The notes under the pieces were generated by a model. It was not told where the DNA came from. It made no database searches and saw only the letters and a program-made list of their open reading frames with translations. Shown in pieces: positions 50,426 to 62,900 of a DNA stretch of 64,000 bases; position 1 is the first letter of the stretch; each line of letters begins with the position of its first letter. Location of the stretch: contig JAPXFQ010002824.1 in NCBI GenBank assembly GCA_028564705.1, positions 772,501 through 836,500 on the forward strand, in the 5' to 3' direction. Source of the DNA: Apricaphanius iberus. Its lineage: Eukaryota; Chordata; Actinopteri; Cyprinodontiformes; Aphaniidae. The translations under genes were made by a program, and so were the position numbers.

Positions 50426-52029
50426 CTAAAATGTGCATGCTGCATAACTGCAAAAGCATAACTGCAGAAGTTCCCGAAATAAAAGTAGAAGCCTGGTTTA
50501 GTAGAGATCACCTACTTATGCTGAAGTGTCAAATACACAGAAAGGCTTTGATGCAGCGACATATTAGATACTAAATTTCTTGAAATGCTTATATGCCTGA
50601 AATAAAAAGTTTGAAATGATGTTATATGACATTGTTGCCACTCAAATTGATTAAATATTTTGAGCATTCATTAATGTAAAAATATGCTCAATTGTACATT
50701 TAATTTAATACATTAGGTTAAAAAAAGTATCTCAACATGCAAAATACAATCAGATTATTTTTATTTTATTATCAGCTCCGTCTTTTTTAATGACATTCAC
50801 ATGATGTTGCTGATCCCATGGTCTGATTGCATCTCTGCACATGCATGTTGAAATGTGTTTGTTGTTGGAAAGAATCAGCTCCTTTGCCAATCAGTTTATT
50901 TGATGCCTGTTTTCTGTTCAACTTTTAAAGGTGCTGATTGCAGTCTGCTTTTTCCATCCCTCCTCTGTGGATCACCTCTAACAGGCACCAAATCAGTGTC
51001 CCAATTCAATGTGAGCACAATCAAGCTGTCATTTAGTCTATGAAAATCTGTCCAAGCTATTAAGTGATGTGAAGGGAGGACAAAACTACCGGGCCTTTTT
51101 TTTTTTTTTCAGTTTTTTTTTTTGTGTGTGTAAAACACAAGGATTTCACCCTTTTGCTGATTGACCCCAATCAGAAAAAGCCATCATCACTATTTCCCAA
51201 AGCTCGCATGACCTGATAACTGATTAGGTTGGATGACAGTAAATTTTAAAACTATATAAATATTTATGATACTCTGATACCCAAAAACCCCCACATTTTT
51301 ATAATGTTAAAGAGAATTAATTTGATTAACAGATTTATTTAAAGAATTACCTTGCTCCAAGCCTACACTTTTGTTGCTTGTAGTAATAAGTCCAGATTTC
51401 ATAAAAAGCGACCAAAATTAAACACATCACATGTATTTACTTGCATTTCTGGATGCAGAACAGGTCTGATTAAGAGAGCACCACTGACGCCACTCTTATG
51501 CCGTGCAGGTTAAAACACCCCACCTCAACACCTCCAGGACATTCCCAGGTAATAAATATTTTGTTAACACAATGATTGCAAAATTAATGTATCTTAATGT
51601 TTCTTTTATTGCTGGTGCAGATAATGCATTTTTAATCACACATGGTGCTGCAAATGTTTGTGTCATTTTACAAATGTTTTAGGATATCTAGCTCAGGGAC
51701 AATGTCCAGAGGCTAAGAGAGGCAGGTATTTCCTATATCCTGTGGTTGATGGTGAGGGGGCCTCACCTGGGCTGTAATCTGGGAAGACTGATCACAAAGA
51801 GTCAGAGTGAAGTGAATTCCGTCTGTCCGACTTCAAACACACCAGGACAGTAAATCACACAGGTAGACGACACTGGGCGGCACACTGATCACCGGAGTTC
51901 ACGGCTTCTGCCCTTGAGGACACAGGAGACAAGTATGCCAACAATGTCACCTGACAACATGACAGAGCCATTGCAAAAGAAAAAAAAATTGAAAAGTACG
52001 TGAGCGCAGATCTCTGCTAAAGCAACCTG
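50426..52029. other. Intergenic, no gene recognised
   Basis: AT-rich with T-runs (51090-51125). Non-repetitive blocks about 50770-51080 and 51160-51250 (for example cctgataactgattaggttgg). No coding frame of note. Confidence 0.5.
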
Positions 52030-52290
52030 ATGGTGATCCAGATCACCCCCCAAAACACTTGTTCCTGGTCTCACTGCTGACATTTCCTGAAAATTCCATC
52101 AAAATCCATGTATGACTTTTTGAGTTATGTTTCTACCTAGCTCAGCCCCTTCCCCCCAAGGCAGTAAACTTTTCACCCCCAAAATCTAATTACTTGTTCC
52201 TGTTCCGTCTGTCCACATTTCCTGAAGATTTCCTCCAAATCTGTCTTCAAATTTCTGAGTTATGTTGCTTACTAACAGACAGACAAACTA
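52030..52290 (+). mobile_element. RTE-type LINE 3' tail fragment
   Basis: Two diverged copies in tandem, 52085-52140 and 52210-52265, each with acatttcctgaa..ttcc and ttt(c/t)tgagttatgtt; then acagacagacaaactaacaa. This is the 3' end block of RTE/BovB-like elements. A weaker match is at 645-765. Confidence 0.6.
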
Positions 52291-52663
52291 ACAAATAAAC
52301 AATGGCAAAAACAAAGTTCAGAAACCTGTCTGAGTGAGATCATCTGCCTCAAACAGGTTTCTAACGCTAAAGTTAAAATGGACTGTTTACTTAGAAATCT
52401 GCCATAGCCTAAAGATTTAATGTGAATTGGGAGGCATAGCCTTGGGCAATCTATGCTTGAGAAACAGGAGAGGCAGTGTACCTAGAACTCTATTTTTAAT
52501 TCAAGGCTCAGAACTTTACTTGGTTAGAAAATTTATACTCAGAGTGACTTTGGTTACCCTATACTGCAGGAAGACATGCTGGCCACCTTTTCTCACTCAC
52601 TTGTCTCCTTTCATTTACACATTATTTGTGAATATTGCTGTCATTAACTCTGCTTTCTTATTT

Positions 52664-52951
52664 GGGGCGACTGTGGCTCAGAGGTTACCTTGCAATCGGA
52701 GGGTTGCTGGTTCAAATCGCCGAGCCCTCAGTCGTTTTGTCCTTGGGCAAGACACTTCACCTACACCTACTGGTGTTGGCCAGAGGGGCCGATGGCGCGA
52801 TATGGCAGCCTCGCTTCTGTCAGTCTGCCCCAGACGATTGTAGCTTGCTTCCACCAGTGAGTGAATGAATAATGGAATCTGTAAAGTATCTTTGAGTGTC
52901 CAGAAAAGCGCTATATAAGTTTGAGGTATTATTATTATTATTATTATTATT
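52664..52951 (+). mobile_element. tRNA-derived SINE (AFC-type)
   Basis: Starts ggggcgactgtggctcagag with an A box, then a B box ggttcaaatc at 52709-52718 (consensus GGTTCGANTC). The body has tccttgggcaagacacttca and the tail gaaaagcgctatataagttt followed by (TTA)n. This is the layout of cichlid AFC-like SINEs. Diverged, so probably old. Confidence 0.85.
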
Positions 52952-54213
52952 TCAGTAGAAAATGTTTGTGGCCCATTAATTTAGTATTAAGCTACTATAT
53001 TTTTCTTATAAGTTATTTCTGCCACTAATTTTACATATTCTTAATTTCTCCTCCTCTCCCACAGAAAGTATTCCTGTTTTAATGCTTCTACATTTAACTG
53101 TGTCTCTTTTCTGGAGGGAGATATCACTACTATTTTCTTTGTTTGTTTTCTTTATTTTTCTTTATGATAGTAGTACTCTTGGCTCCATACTTTCATGTTT
53201 AACTGTGTCTTGTTTCCTGTTGGAACCATTGACAAAGTGATTGCTGTCAGTAGCAAATCAATAACCGGTTTACTGCCTTTTGTTCAGGCATGTCTCTTTC
53301 CTTGACAGAGCCACTGACCTAGCTGTTTTGTATTTCTCACTTACAGAAACTTCCTAGATGGAACCTTTAGGCATGTTTCTACTCTTCGGTAATTTACCAG
53401 ATCTTCTTGATAAGCAGTTGTCCCCACTACCCTGGACTGGCCTGACCAGCCTGTGTTCGGGGCCATTTCGGGAACCAACAGAGTACCAGTATTGGTATGG
53501 GCAGGGGTAGTGGTTGTAACTGGTTGTAACAACAGACTTTGTAAAATTGTAAGAGTTGCTGGCAAAGCAGTTTTTAACAACATAGCATCAAACAGGATAA
53601 ATTCTTGCTTTTGCCCTTGTCAATCTCTTTGTTATATCTGCTGCCGTGGGCACTTTTTGGAAGTGATAAGTGATGCTACTCACTGCCGAAATGCTCTTGA
53701 TGAAGAAATCTTAGCAAGTTCCTTAAACAGATAGTTCTGTATGGAAAAACAATGGCTAAAAGGAGAGGACCCGCAGATTTACCATGTAAGATGAAGAACC
53801 AGTAAAATTCCCAGTTCCAATATTGTCCCAATATTGAAAACGTGCCTGTTATGGCAGGATTCCGTATAGATTGATATGATGATAAGAATGATACAGTGTC
53901 CTCTGGAGTTTTTAACATTATTTATTAAGACCTGAACAGAAAACCATCTCTTGGGTAATTGCTCTCTCCCCATCGAGACATGAGTGTGCTCCCCTCTCCG
54001 TGGCCTATGTGTGACTCTCTTGCTATTGCTGCTGCTGCCATGTGAGGGTGTTATATCAGCATTGTTTAGACAAAATAGAAGATAAGACCTACATCATCCA
54101 ACTAAATCAGTGTTAGCAAACTGTCCGTGACAATATTCCTCTGCCGCTCTTACTAATAATTACTAATCACAGAAAATAACTAATCTTGAAATAATTCTTC
54201 CACTACATGGCCT
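52952..54213. other. Intergenic, no gene recognised
   Basis: Contains a 93-codon frame (53453-53734) with clustered Cys (NSCFCPCQSLCYICCRGH) but no codon or family support. Possibly old transposon coding DNA. Confidence 0.35.
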
Positions 54214-54850
54214 ACGGGGAGGGTAAGTCACGCCCTCCTACTTCCAGTCCATGGGTCTTTTACTCCCAACAAAAATGAATGAGAGTCAACGGAGCAATAA
54301 AAGTTATTTTCTGATCCTGCATTGATTTTATTAGTGAGAAATCTATCTTGATATACGTTATTTCTTTTCTATCTATTTCTTCTTCTTCTGTTTCAAAGTA
54401 GACACTATACGAACCAGCACATCATTACCCAAGACAATTCACTAAACATGGAGAAAACCTCTATAAATCCGGCCATGTGGAAAGTGGCAGCTATATGCTG
54501 GAGGAGAAAAAGTCAGTGGAGTGAGAGCCAGCATGCGGGAGAAGCTCTACAATGTCTCATTGAGTGTTTTAAGTGCTAGCATTTGCTCCATGACGTCATA
54601 TATGCAACTTTTGATTTGTAGGTTGTAACTGCGATTTTTTACAATCAAATAAATCCCAAATGACCTGAAAAAACACAGTCAAAATGCCCAGTATTGGTTA
54701 ACATTTAAATTGAGGTACATCAGTGTCGGGGCATAAGACAAAGTGGACCAGAAAATAACTTTTATTACTCCACTGACTTCCATTCATATTTTTTTTGGCT
54801 AAGGGACCCATGGGGCAACAGTAGGGGGAGGAGACTCAGGCTCCCCATTG
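54214..54850. mobile_element. Foldback MITE with ~105 bp TIRs
   Basis: Outer arms are inverted: ccatgggtcttttactccca on the left (54249) and the mirrored agggacccatggggcaac on the right. The inner parts aataaaagttattttctg and cagaaaataacttttatt are also mirrored. Arms roughly 75-85% identical. No coding part. The interior holds the 129 bp block also found at 58071. Confidence 0.8.
54318..54446 (+). repeat. 129 bp block, copy 1
   Basis: tgcattgattttattagtga to the ttcactaaa end. The copy at 58071-58199 has the same length with about 5 differences (about 96% identity). It lies between the arms of the MITE at 54214-54850. Confidence 0.9.
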
Positions 54851-57800
54851 CCATTAACTTTGCGTCTCCTTGTTTTTACTATAGAGAATGATTGGATTGG
54901 AGTAATGAGAATAATTTGAACCAAATGTTATGCTATAATTTATACTATAATTGGATTTGATGTGGTTCTAATTGTCTTGCAAAGTGCATTGTGCTGCTGT
55001 TTATTGCCAGTAAGGACTCTGCAAGTAGAGTAATTTTTTTTCTTGCAGTATCATTAAGTTCAATGGACGTCTCTCAAATTTAGATTAAATACATTTTTTT
55101 GAAATATCACAAACATGTAAATGTGAATGTGTAGTTTATTTAAAAACACATTACAATATTTTCTTTATGTCTATAAGATAACAGATAGATCGGTTTTATA
55201 GATTTGAGCATTTACAGAGGTATTAATTTATGAAACAAAATAAGATTGATAACCCTTTCAGGGTGCTTAATTTTGTTAATAGTACTTATTTGCATGGTAA
55301 AAAAAACACAATTCGTGTAGATTGACTGTCATACATGCAGTAAAAAATCCATTATGAAATTTTGGGAAGGACACAAATTGACAAAAACAATGAAATACTG
55401 CAGTAGTGCAAAATAACTTTGCATGGATTTCATTAGTGAATGAAAAAAGAATCAGGATAAGAGGTGCATGAGTATATTGGTTAGATGTCCGACTCTTGAG
55501 AAATCTCATCTGTGTATATTGTGTCAGAGAAAAATGAATCAGGAGCTCAACACCAAGGTCAATGTGATATTTCAAGGCTCCTACTTTACATGGCTGCATA
55601 GCAAATGAAGGCCTTCAATCAAGTCAGATTGGGTGAATAAACTGTAGGTGCACCAGCACCTTTTGGTAAGTGCAATGACAAAGGAGTAAATCCATCAAAT
55701 AACAGGAAACAATAAAAAGTACAAAGAATGAGATGAAGACATTGTTTCCCAGTAAACAGAAATGTATTCTGAGAGGCTATGCAAATTTGTGAAATTTCAA
55801 TGTGAAGTTGGAAATATAAGTGTTGTTTTGGATGTATTTTGAAGTAATGTAATTCATTCTTTGTTATTATTGCAAACATTTTAACTCTCGAACAAACCTG
55901 TTTTTTAAATATTTTTCTACAAGAGTCTTTTGATATTAAATGTTTTTAAATCCTTGATTTTCTATTTCGTGGCAGCCAACTACAGATATATCTTGGATAT
56001 TAAAAGTATTAGGTGCTATCCATCTTAGAGGAATACTTTTCTAAACTCTATGCTTTCTAAATATAACTTACAAACGTGATGGTGCACTACTTTAACATTC
56101 AATACATTATCTTATGTGCAAAGGCTACCAAAGCTGGAGATTTTTTTTCCATCTCTGGGAGTGTTGGACAAATTAAAAGCCCAACCAGTCAGTAAAAGAC
56201 CAATTCATAAAGGTGAAAAAATGAGGCAGCGGCTGTGATGGGGAGGACCAGTGAAAAATCTCTGCTGACCCTCTCATCCCTCTGCTCATCTATCTCTCAC
56301 TACTGTCCACTGATACATTCCCCTCGTTGATTTATGGGAGAAAAAAAATGTCACAGTGGAATGGGCTTTTGATAAAATTGTCGGAGAGATTCTGGGCAAT
56401 AAATCCCGCTCTTTACATCCAGGTTGCCGGCTACTTTCACATTCTCATGTCATCAATAAGCGTCGTCAAAACATGACAGCTAATCAATAACTTTACAATA
56501 TTCCAGGCAGTTTGGGAAAACGGTAACATTTATATTTAACCAAAAGGCTCTAGGTAACTGCTTTTAGTACTACAATAGACAACAGATAAAGAGAGCTTGA
56601 GCATAACTTGAGCTGAAAATATGTCATGTTGTGTTTGTATTGTCAGTTAGAAAGGAAATGTCTTTCAACATAACTTAAAGCTGTTTGTTCAACCACAAAA
56701 GCCAGGCTGATAAAAATCTATTGTATCTTTCTGTGCATATTAAAATTCCGTAAACAGTTGACCGAGTGTCTTAAATTTACATTTAGTCTTTCAAAAATAG
56801 CCTCTGCTACCTGAAAGGCAAAACAATCCAATAAAAATAGAGTAACAAGTTACAGGATTCATAATCCCTCATCAGTCATGATGGAGTGTTTCTGACAGGA
56901 ACTCTTCAGTCAGCCGAGTGGCGCCAGGAGGATGAGTGATTCAGCAAACCTGCCTGGTATTGTCTCTCTGGTCTTTCAATCTTTTACGACGTAGCTAGGA
57001 AAAAACAATGAGCCTGTTGCTCAGTACAGGTGTTTCTCTGAGGAGACGACTTGTAAAAACAGGTAACTTTCCATTGAGACGTGAACTGACTCATAAAAGG
57101 TCTCTGCTGCTGTAATAACTCACAGCTTTGTCCTGGCAGTCTGCCCAAAGCCACTGAAATTACTGGAGTGTTTAATTTACAAAACAGGAGAGAAGTTATA
57201 TATATATATATATATTTAAAAAACTGTATAAGTAAAGGCACTTCTGAGTGTTTGTTGGCATTAGTTGTTTTTGCTTACACTGCTGTGCTGATGAGTGGAC
57301 ATGGGCAGGCTTCTGGTGTCCTGTTTACAAATTAAATAATACAACAAATTGAGTTCATAAGAACAAGACAAGGTTTGTAACATTTTTGGGAAAACTAAAA
57401 CACCTTGTTTTAAATATAAAAAAATAGAGTAATATTTTCCAACATAACAAACAGTGTTTTGTGAGTCTATAACTTGTGTACAATAATTCTGTCCAAATAT
57501 GACTACTACTCTGTATAAGTTTTTGTGCTAATTTCATCTGTAGGTTGTCCTTAAATCAAAAATAAAATATTTAAGATGTTCCCATTTGTGTTTTCCTGAA
57601 GTAGTTGAAGATTTAATTGATCTAAAGCTGTGTTTTAGTGAGTTTTTGTCCAGTGTAGAACTATTATTACAGGTTTGGTCGGTCTAAGTATTTTACTTAA
57701 CTGCATATCCTATCTCATTATACACAGTGAAATAGCTATTTAAGACTAATTCATAACACATACTCTATTGTAGTCTATGCTGGACCACAACACCTGTTTG

Positions 57801-58070
57801 CTTTAACTTTCACCAGTAGGGGTCTATGTAGATGTCCACAAGCAGCCCCGATATTTGTGACAGCTTTAGCTTTGCATTCAGGAAGGGACAATCACAAACT
57901 CAGTCAGAGAATGTTGCAACACACACAGCCAATTACTAAAATCCATTGTTAGATCATGAGCAGATGAAAAAAACACCAAAAAAGCTTTTTTTAAGAAGTG
58001 GTGTTAGCAGAGCTCAACTATTTTCGATGTGTGGATATCATGTGTCTCATCACAAAAAGGATACAAATAT
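54851..58070. other. Intergenic, no gene recognised
   Basis: AT-rich. A (TA)n run at 57197-57216. Non-repetitive blocks 56090-56540 and 56860-57180 look like possible conserved elements. No coding frame supported. Confidence 0.45.
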
Positions 58071-58199
58071 TGCATTGATTTTACTAGTGAGAAATCTATC
58101 TTGATATACGTTATTTCTTTTCTATCCATTTCTTCTTCTTCTGTTTCAAAGTAGACATTATACGAACCAGCACATTATTACCCAAAACAATTCACTAAA
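58071..58199 (+). repeat. 129 bp block, copy 2
   Basis: Near-identical to 54318-54446, same length, but without the MITE arms found around copy 1. Confidence 0.9.
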
Positions 58200-59137
58200 A
58201 ACTCTTGTTTCTTCTTCTATTTTTATGAGTCCTTTCTGGCAGTGTGGCACACAGAATTAGTGGAGCATTATGGTTTTTGCTACCTCTCAGGGATTGATGC
58301 AGACACAAAGGAGATTGGAGCTATGGACATCCAAAGGGATCACAGATCATAGGAGCCCCAGGCAGACCAATGCAGGGCTGAGTGCACACCCCAAAGAGGA
58401 GCAAAGGAGAATTCCAGGGTAACATCCAGCAGCTGTGATGCAGAAGCCCTAGGAGGCCACAGTCAATATGTGTAAATGCAGAAAGAGAAAGTTGAATTAT
58501 TACTTAGTCCGACTCAAATCAAAATTTAAAATGCATGTATATACCTTAGTCCGGCTTGAGTCAAACTGAACTGGAGTTTCAGAAGATCGGCTATTCTACC
58601 TGGATAATGAGAATGATATTAGACTCCTCTGCAAACAGCTGCTCCGTCCCTGCCCGCACTCCCACACCCCCTCAGGAAGTTAGGAGAGCTGGAAATGTGA
58701 CTCTGCAATGACAACAGTAGTGTTATAAGAGGCATATGGTGTCTAAGACAAACATAAGCAGCCAATCCGGGCATGTTTGGACTTACGAAGAGGCGATGGG
58801 TTGTGACTGTAAATATCAAGCTTTAACTCCGTCTGCTTCACTCCTACCAGCCTCTGTTTATTGCCTGAATGCAGCTGGAAGCTAACCGCTATTAGGCTAA
58901 CACGTAGGGGTGCATGTCGCCATCTATCGTTAGGGGGTCGAAAGTACTTTATTTAACAATTTGTTTTTCTGAGTGACATGTAAACTGGGACTTGGCTCTC
59001 AGAAGGGGCCAAGCCCTTAGTCTGATTACTCCAAAAAGCTTGATTTTGATGTGAATGTAAACATACTACGTGAGATGCCCATGGATTCTGCCTGCACTCA
59101 GCAATGCAAGAGCAGATCCACCCAAACATACCCGAAC
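58200..59137. other. Intergenic, no gene recognised
   Basis: No supported gene or repeat; ordinary composition. Confidence 0.4.
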
Positions 59138-59145
59138 CACCACAC

Positions 59146-59892
59146 CGGTGGTGGCTGGTGGAATTTTCTCCAAGGGGGGCTATGACTATAATGGTTAAAT
59201 GTTAGCTGCCAAACTATACATTATATTTACCTAATTAATTACAGGGTAGCTGTGAATAAATCCTGACTAATTAACATTCCAAATATGACTAAAAAAACAA
59301 CAACTTGCAGTGTAAAGGGACAAATCGAATTGCCATAGCTCTTTTTCATTACATAAAGGAGCGATTAATAGATTTTTTTATCTTTTAGCCAGTTGCTAAG
59401 GCAAATTAACTGGCTAACATTTTCTGCATGTGAAGCTGACTGTTTGGAGTGATATAACAAATGATTTTTTTATTTCTGCATTTTGTGTCTCTCTTCGTTT
59501 GTCTCCAACTCCCGTGGCTTGTCGCTACCCGTGTTGTTGCTATACCCATAGACAAGTCTACGGCTACACATCTCCGAGCATGCATCAGAGCATATTACGA
59601 AACCACGTTGGGGCAAGCAGTCCCGTGCCCATTGAAATGCATTGTAAGGTCCGAACTTTGAAAAAAATAATCTCACAATGTAACTCTATGAGAGACTCCG
59701 GGGCGATTTCAATCTGACTGAGATCGCCCCAAAGGGGCGTGGTTTTAGGTTGGAAAGTGATATTCAGGCTGTCGATTGGACAATAATATACAGACTTGGA
59801 CTGGCAATACTAGACTCTTTTCTCCTCTTTTTTTTTTTCGTGTGAGTCAGGAGGGCGATGCACTATCGCCCACCATGGACCAGCCACCCCTG
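59146..59892. mobile_element. hAT-type MITE with perfect 8 bp target duplication
   Basis: Ends cggtggtggctggt (left) and mirrored accagccacccctg (right), 12 of 14 paired. Flanked by caccacac at 59138-59145 and 59893-59900, an exact 8 bp duplication, the hAT signature. 747 bp, no transposase; an internal 95-codon frame (59430-59717) lacks hAT features. Non-autonomous. Confidence 0.92.
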
Positions 59893-59900
59893 CACCACAC

Positions 59901-62900
59901 TCCTTACACAGCACTGAGGCACAACAAAACCACCCACTAGTCCAAACTCTTATTTCTGAATAAAATATTTTTGTGGCTTTTTGTTTACCTAAAAATTTTT
60001 AGAACAGTGATATGTGGTTGTTTACAAGGTTCATGCAGATGACATTGCACAGTATCTCAAACTCTTTAGGCATAGCACTGCTGGGACGTACCTGAGGCCA
60101 ACTTCAGCTGCAGTGGATGGCAGTTAGCCAGTTGGGAAATTCTCAACATTATTGCACAGACTGAGATGCTTAATATTTATAGACACAGTGTGTAAAAAAT
60201 TGTGACTCTTTGGCAATGCATAGTAAGAGTAGTCTTTGCATCTGCGGTTGCCCGCACGCATCAAAAAGACGATATGTCATCAGTGACTTCCAGTTTTCAA
60301 TCCAGTGATTAGGTCCAATCTTTAAATCTGTATTATTTTCTAAAATTGAGCGAAATATGTGTCGAGTAATAAAACACCGTGGTTCTTTTAATTTTAGCTG
60401 TGTTGATGCTAATTGTGTTTGCTGTATTTCATAGTTAACAGCATGAAGCAAATTTGTAATGACTCTCAGCTAATGTAACAAGCAAACTATATTGTTCTGT
60501 TGATTTTATATTTTTGTGGGTATTTATTTTATTACATGCCATTTTAGATATGTGCAAGGTAGTAGTGTCTGCAGCATTTTTCCCCCCTCTGTAAATGAAC
60601 TCATCCGATATCATCCGGTGATTCAGCGTCAGCTGAGACAGGCAGATGACACAGACAAGGAAGAGGGAGGAATATACAGTAAAGTAGAGCCCAGAGAGCT
60701 AGAGGTGTGTCCAATGCGGTTGAAGCAGGGCAAGCTACCCAAGAGGAAGGAGCAGAATACCCCTAAACAGCCAGGCTGCCATGGAGAGAACCAATGGGAT
60801 TCATCACGCAATGTTTGAGGGGGAAGAGAACCATTACAACTTCTTATAATTAGTATTTTCAATAGAAGACGCAAAACACAGAGTAGTATATCTTGTATGT
60901 CCCCAAACATCTATCCTATTTCAAGATGGTATATGACTATGTAGGGTCAACCACAGTTTATCTATTTACAAATGTAACCTTACAACTTAATAGAAATACT
61001 TTGAATAGATTTTGATGAGAAATAGTAATGAAAAAGTACAAATTTGTGATTTGGATACACAGATTCTTTTAAATGTAAATAAGTAAAGATATTAGATACT
61101 GTACCATTAACAATATTTTGGAGAAAACTTTACTTCAGAGTAAAACCTTTACAGATTATGAACCGAAGGGGTAGTCTTTGCTGCCTATGTTGTTGGCAAA
61201 CCTGACAACAGCTCAAGAAGCCGTATCTTCCTTTCATGTAAACTGGAGACTCAAACAGATACAAAGCATCAAGCTTAAACCTCTTACCTTTTACCATAAT
61301 AATTACTTCACTTTGTGAAGAAATATAAATAGACTTTAGCATTGTGAGCTCATGTGTTCTTGTCATTCATTCATTTAATTTCTCCACAAAGGCTGATTTC
61401 TTTCTGATTTGTTTCTAAATGTTAATTTATTTAAGAGCATGGTAGACTGGCCATGAGTCATTTTTGTCAATGTTTCATATCCATCTTTAAAATAGACAAC
61501 TTTAAAGTAATTTATTTTAATGTGATCATAGGTTTGTAGTGTAGGTTTGTAGTGTAAGAAATGCTCAGAAAATAAGATTTTTTTTTAAATCAAAATGCCT
61601 ACACAGATATCCCGATTAAATTTTTATTCAGCAAATGTTACTTAGAAGGTTTATTCTCAATTCCCATTAGGACTTCCTTTTTAGAAGTTAGACTTTGTGT
61701 TCTTTGTTTGACTTGTTTTGTTAATCAATTATTTAAAGATGTCACGAAGATAACTAATACGATAGTTTAAAATACAATCTTTCAATTGTCTATTTAGGGG
61801 TCAATATCACACTAAACATATTTATAATTGTATGAACAATAAATAATTTCCCCTTTCTATAAAGTATGTAATTAGAGCTTGCTGATAAGGTAAAATATAG
61901 TATACATAAATACATAAATGTGGACCATTACATAAATGAAATGGTCCACATTAAACATTATCCTCTAGCATATGACTACTTTACTTTAACATTTCATAAG
62001 ACACAACTGACCTAAAAGGCCTCAGAATCAACATCAAAGGAGGTTGGGCATAATATGAATGTATCAAGAAATTATATGTAATTCTATCAGAATGTTCCTG
62101 AGATCTGAACAGTTGTGCTATTTTTTATCTACAGTTCATCAAAAATACCAGGAGGAAATTAATTGATAGGTTGAGTATATTAGTATGTTGGAGTCTTTTG
62201 CATCTACAACATGAGAAAACAGGAATGTGTGGAGTTAGGGGTTCAAATTGGGAAATAAATAAATTGACCCGGACTGTTTTGAATTCAAAAGAAGAATCAG
62301 CTGTTAAGAAAAGCATTTGGTTCTCGGTGTTTATTTAACTTAAATTAATCTAACAACACTTTTAATTTTAGACTAATGTAATTTGTCTTTGATGGTATTT
62401 ATCTTTGGAGCACCTTATGATTTTATTAACTAAGATCTACTTACTTATTGGTTGCACTCTAAGTCATTGTCGCTTGAGAGATAATCCTCAGATTGACAAA
62501 GAGACAACCTCTCAGCTATTTACGTCAACACATCCTGAAGAATCTCTGCACTCGCAATAAAGGTCAGGAAAAGCTGGAAGATGAACTTAAAGTGCTCCAG
62601 AGACAAGGCTGTCATCAGAGATGTGAAAGGAGGAAACAAAAGACAAACAGAGACTGAGAGGCGGACTTTGTCTTTCAGATTAAAAGCTGAGCAACAACCA
62701 GCAACAAAGACATTTCTGACAGGAGGAGGAAATGAAATGTTTACAGTAGAAGGGGACTGATAAGTGAGGTTGCAGAAGACTTTGGAGGGGGACTTGTTTG
62801 GATTGTCTTTCTTTTTGCTGCTTCAGATTGGGAGCGGTCATTCTTTAAGCAGGTGTCACTTCAGGGGCATTGAGAAATGGCAAGTTGTGCACTCCCCCAT

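Noticed and set aside
52664..52740. tRNA gene
   Set aside because: A and B boxes are present but the cloverleaf is not, and the sequence continues into a SINE body and tail.
53453..53734. Cys-rich 93-codon frame as a zinc-finger gene
   Set aside because: Spacing of Cys/His fits no finger type I know and no neighbouring exons are found.
60516..60818. 100-codon frame as a small gene
   Set aside because: No known domain, no splice partners; likely chance within a non-repetitive block.
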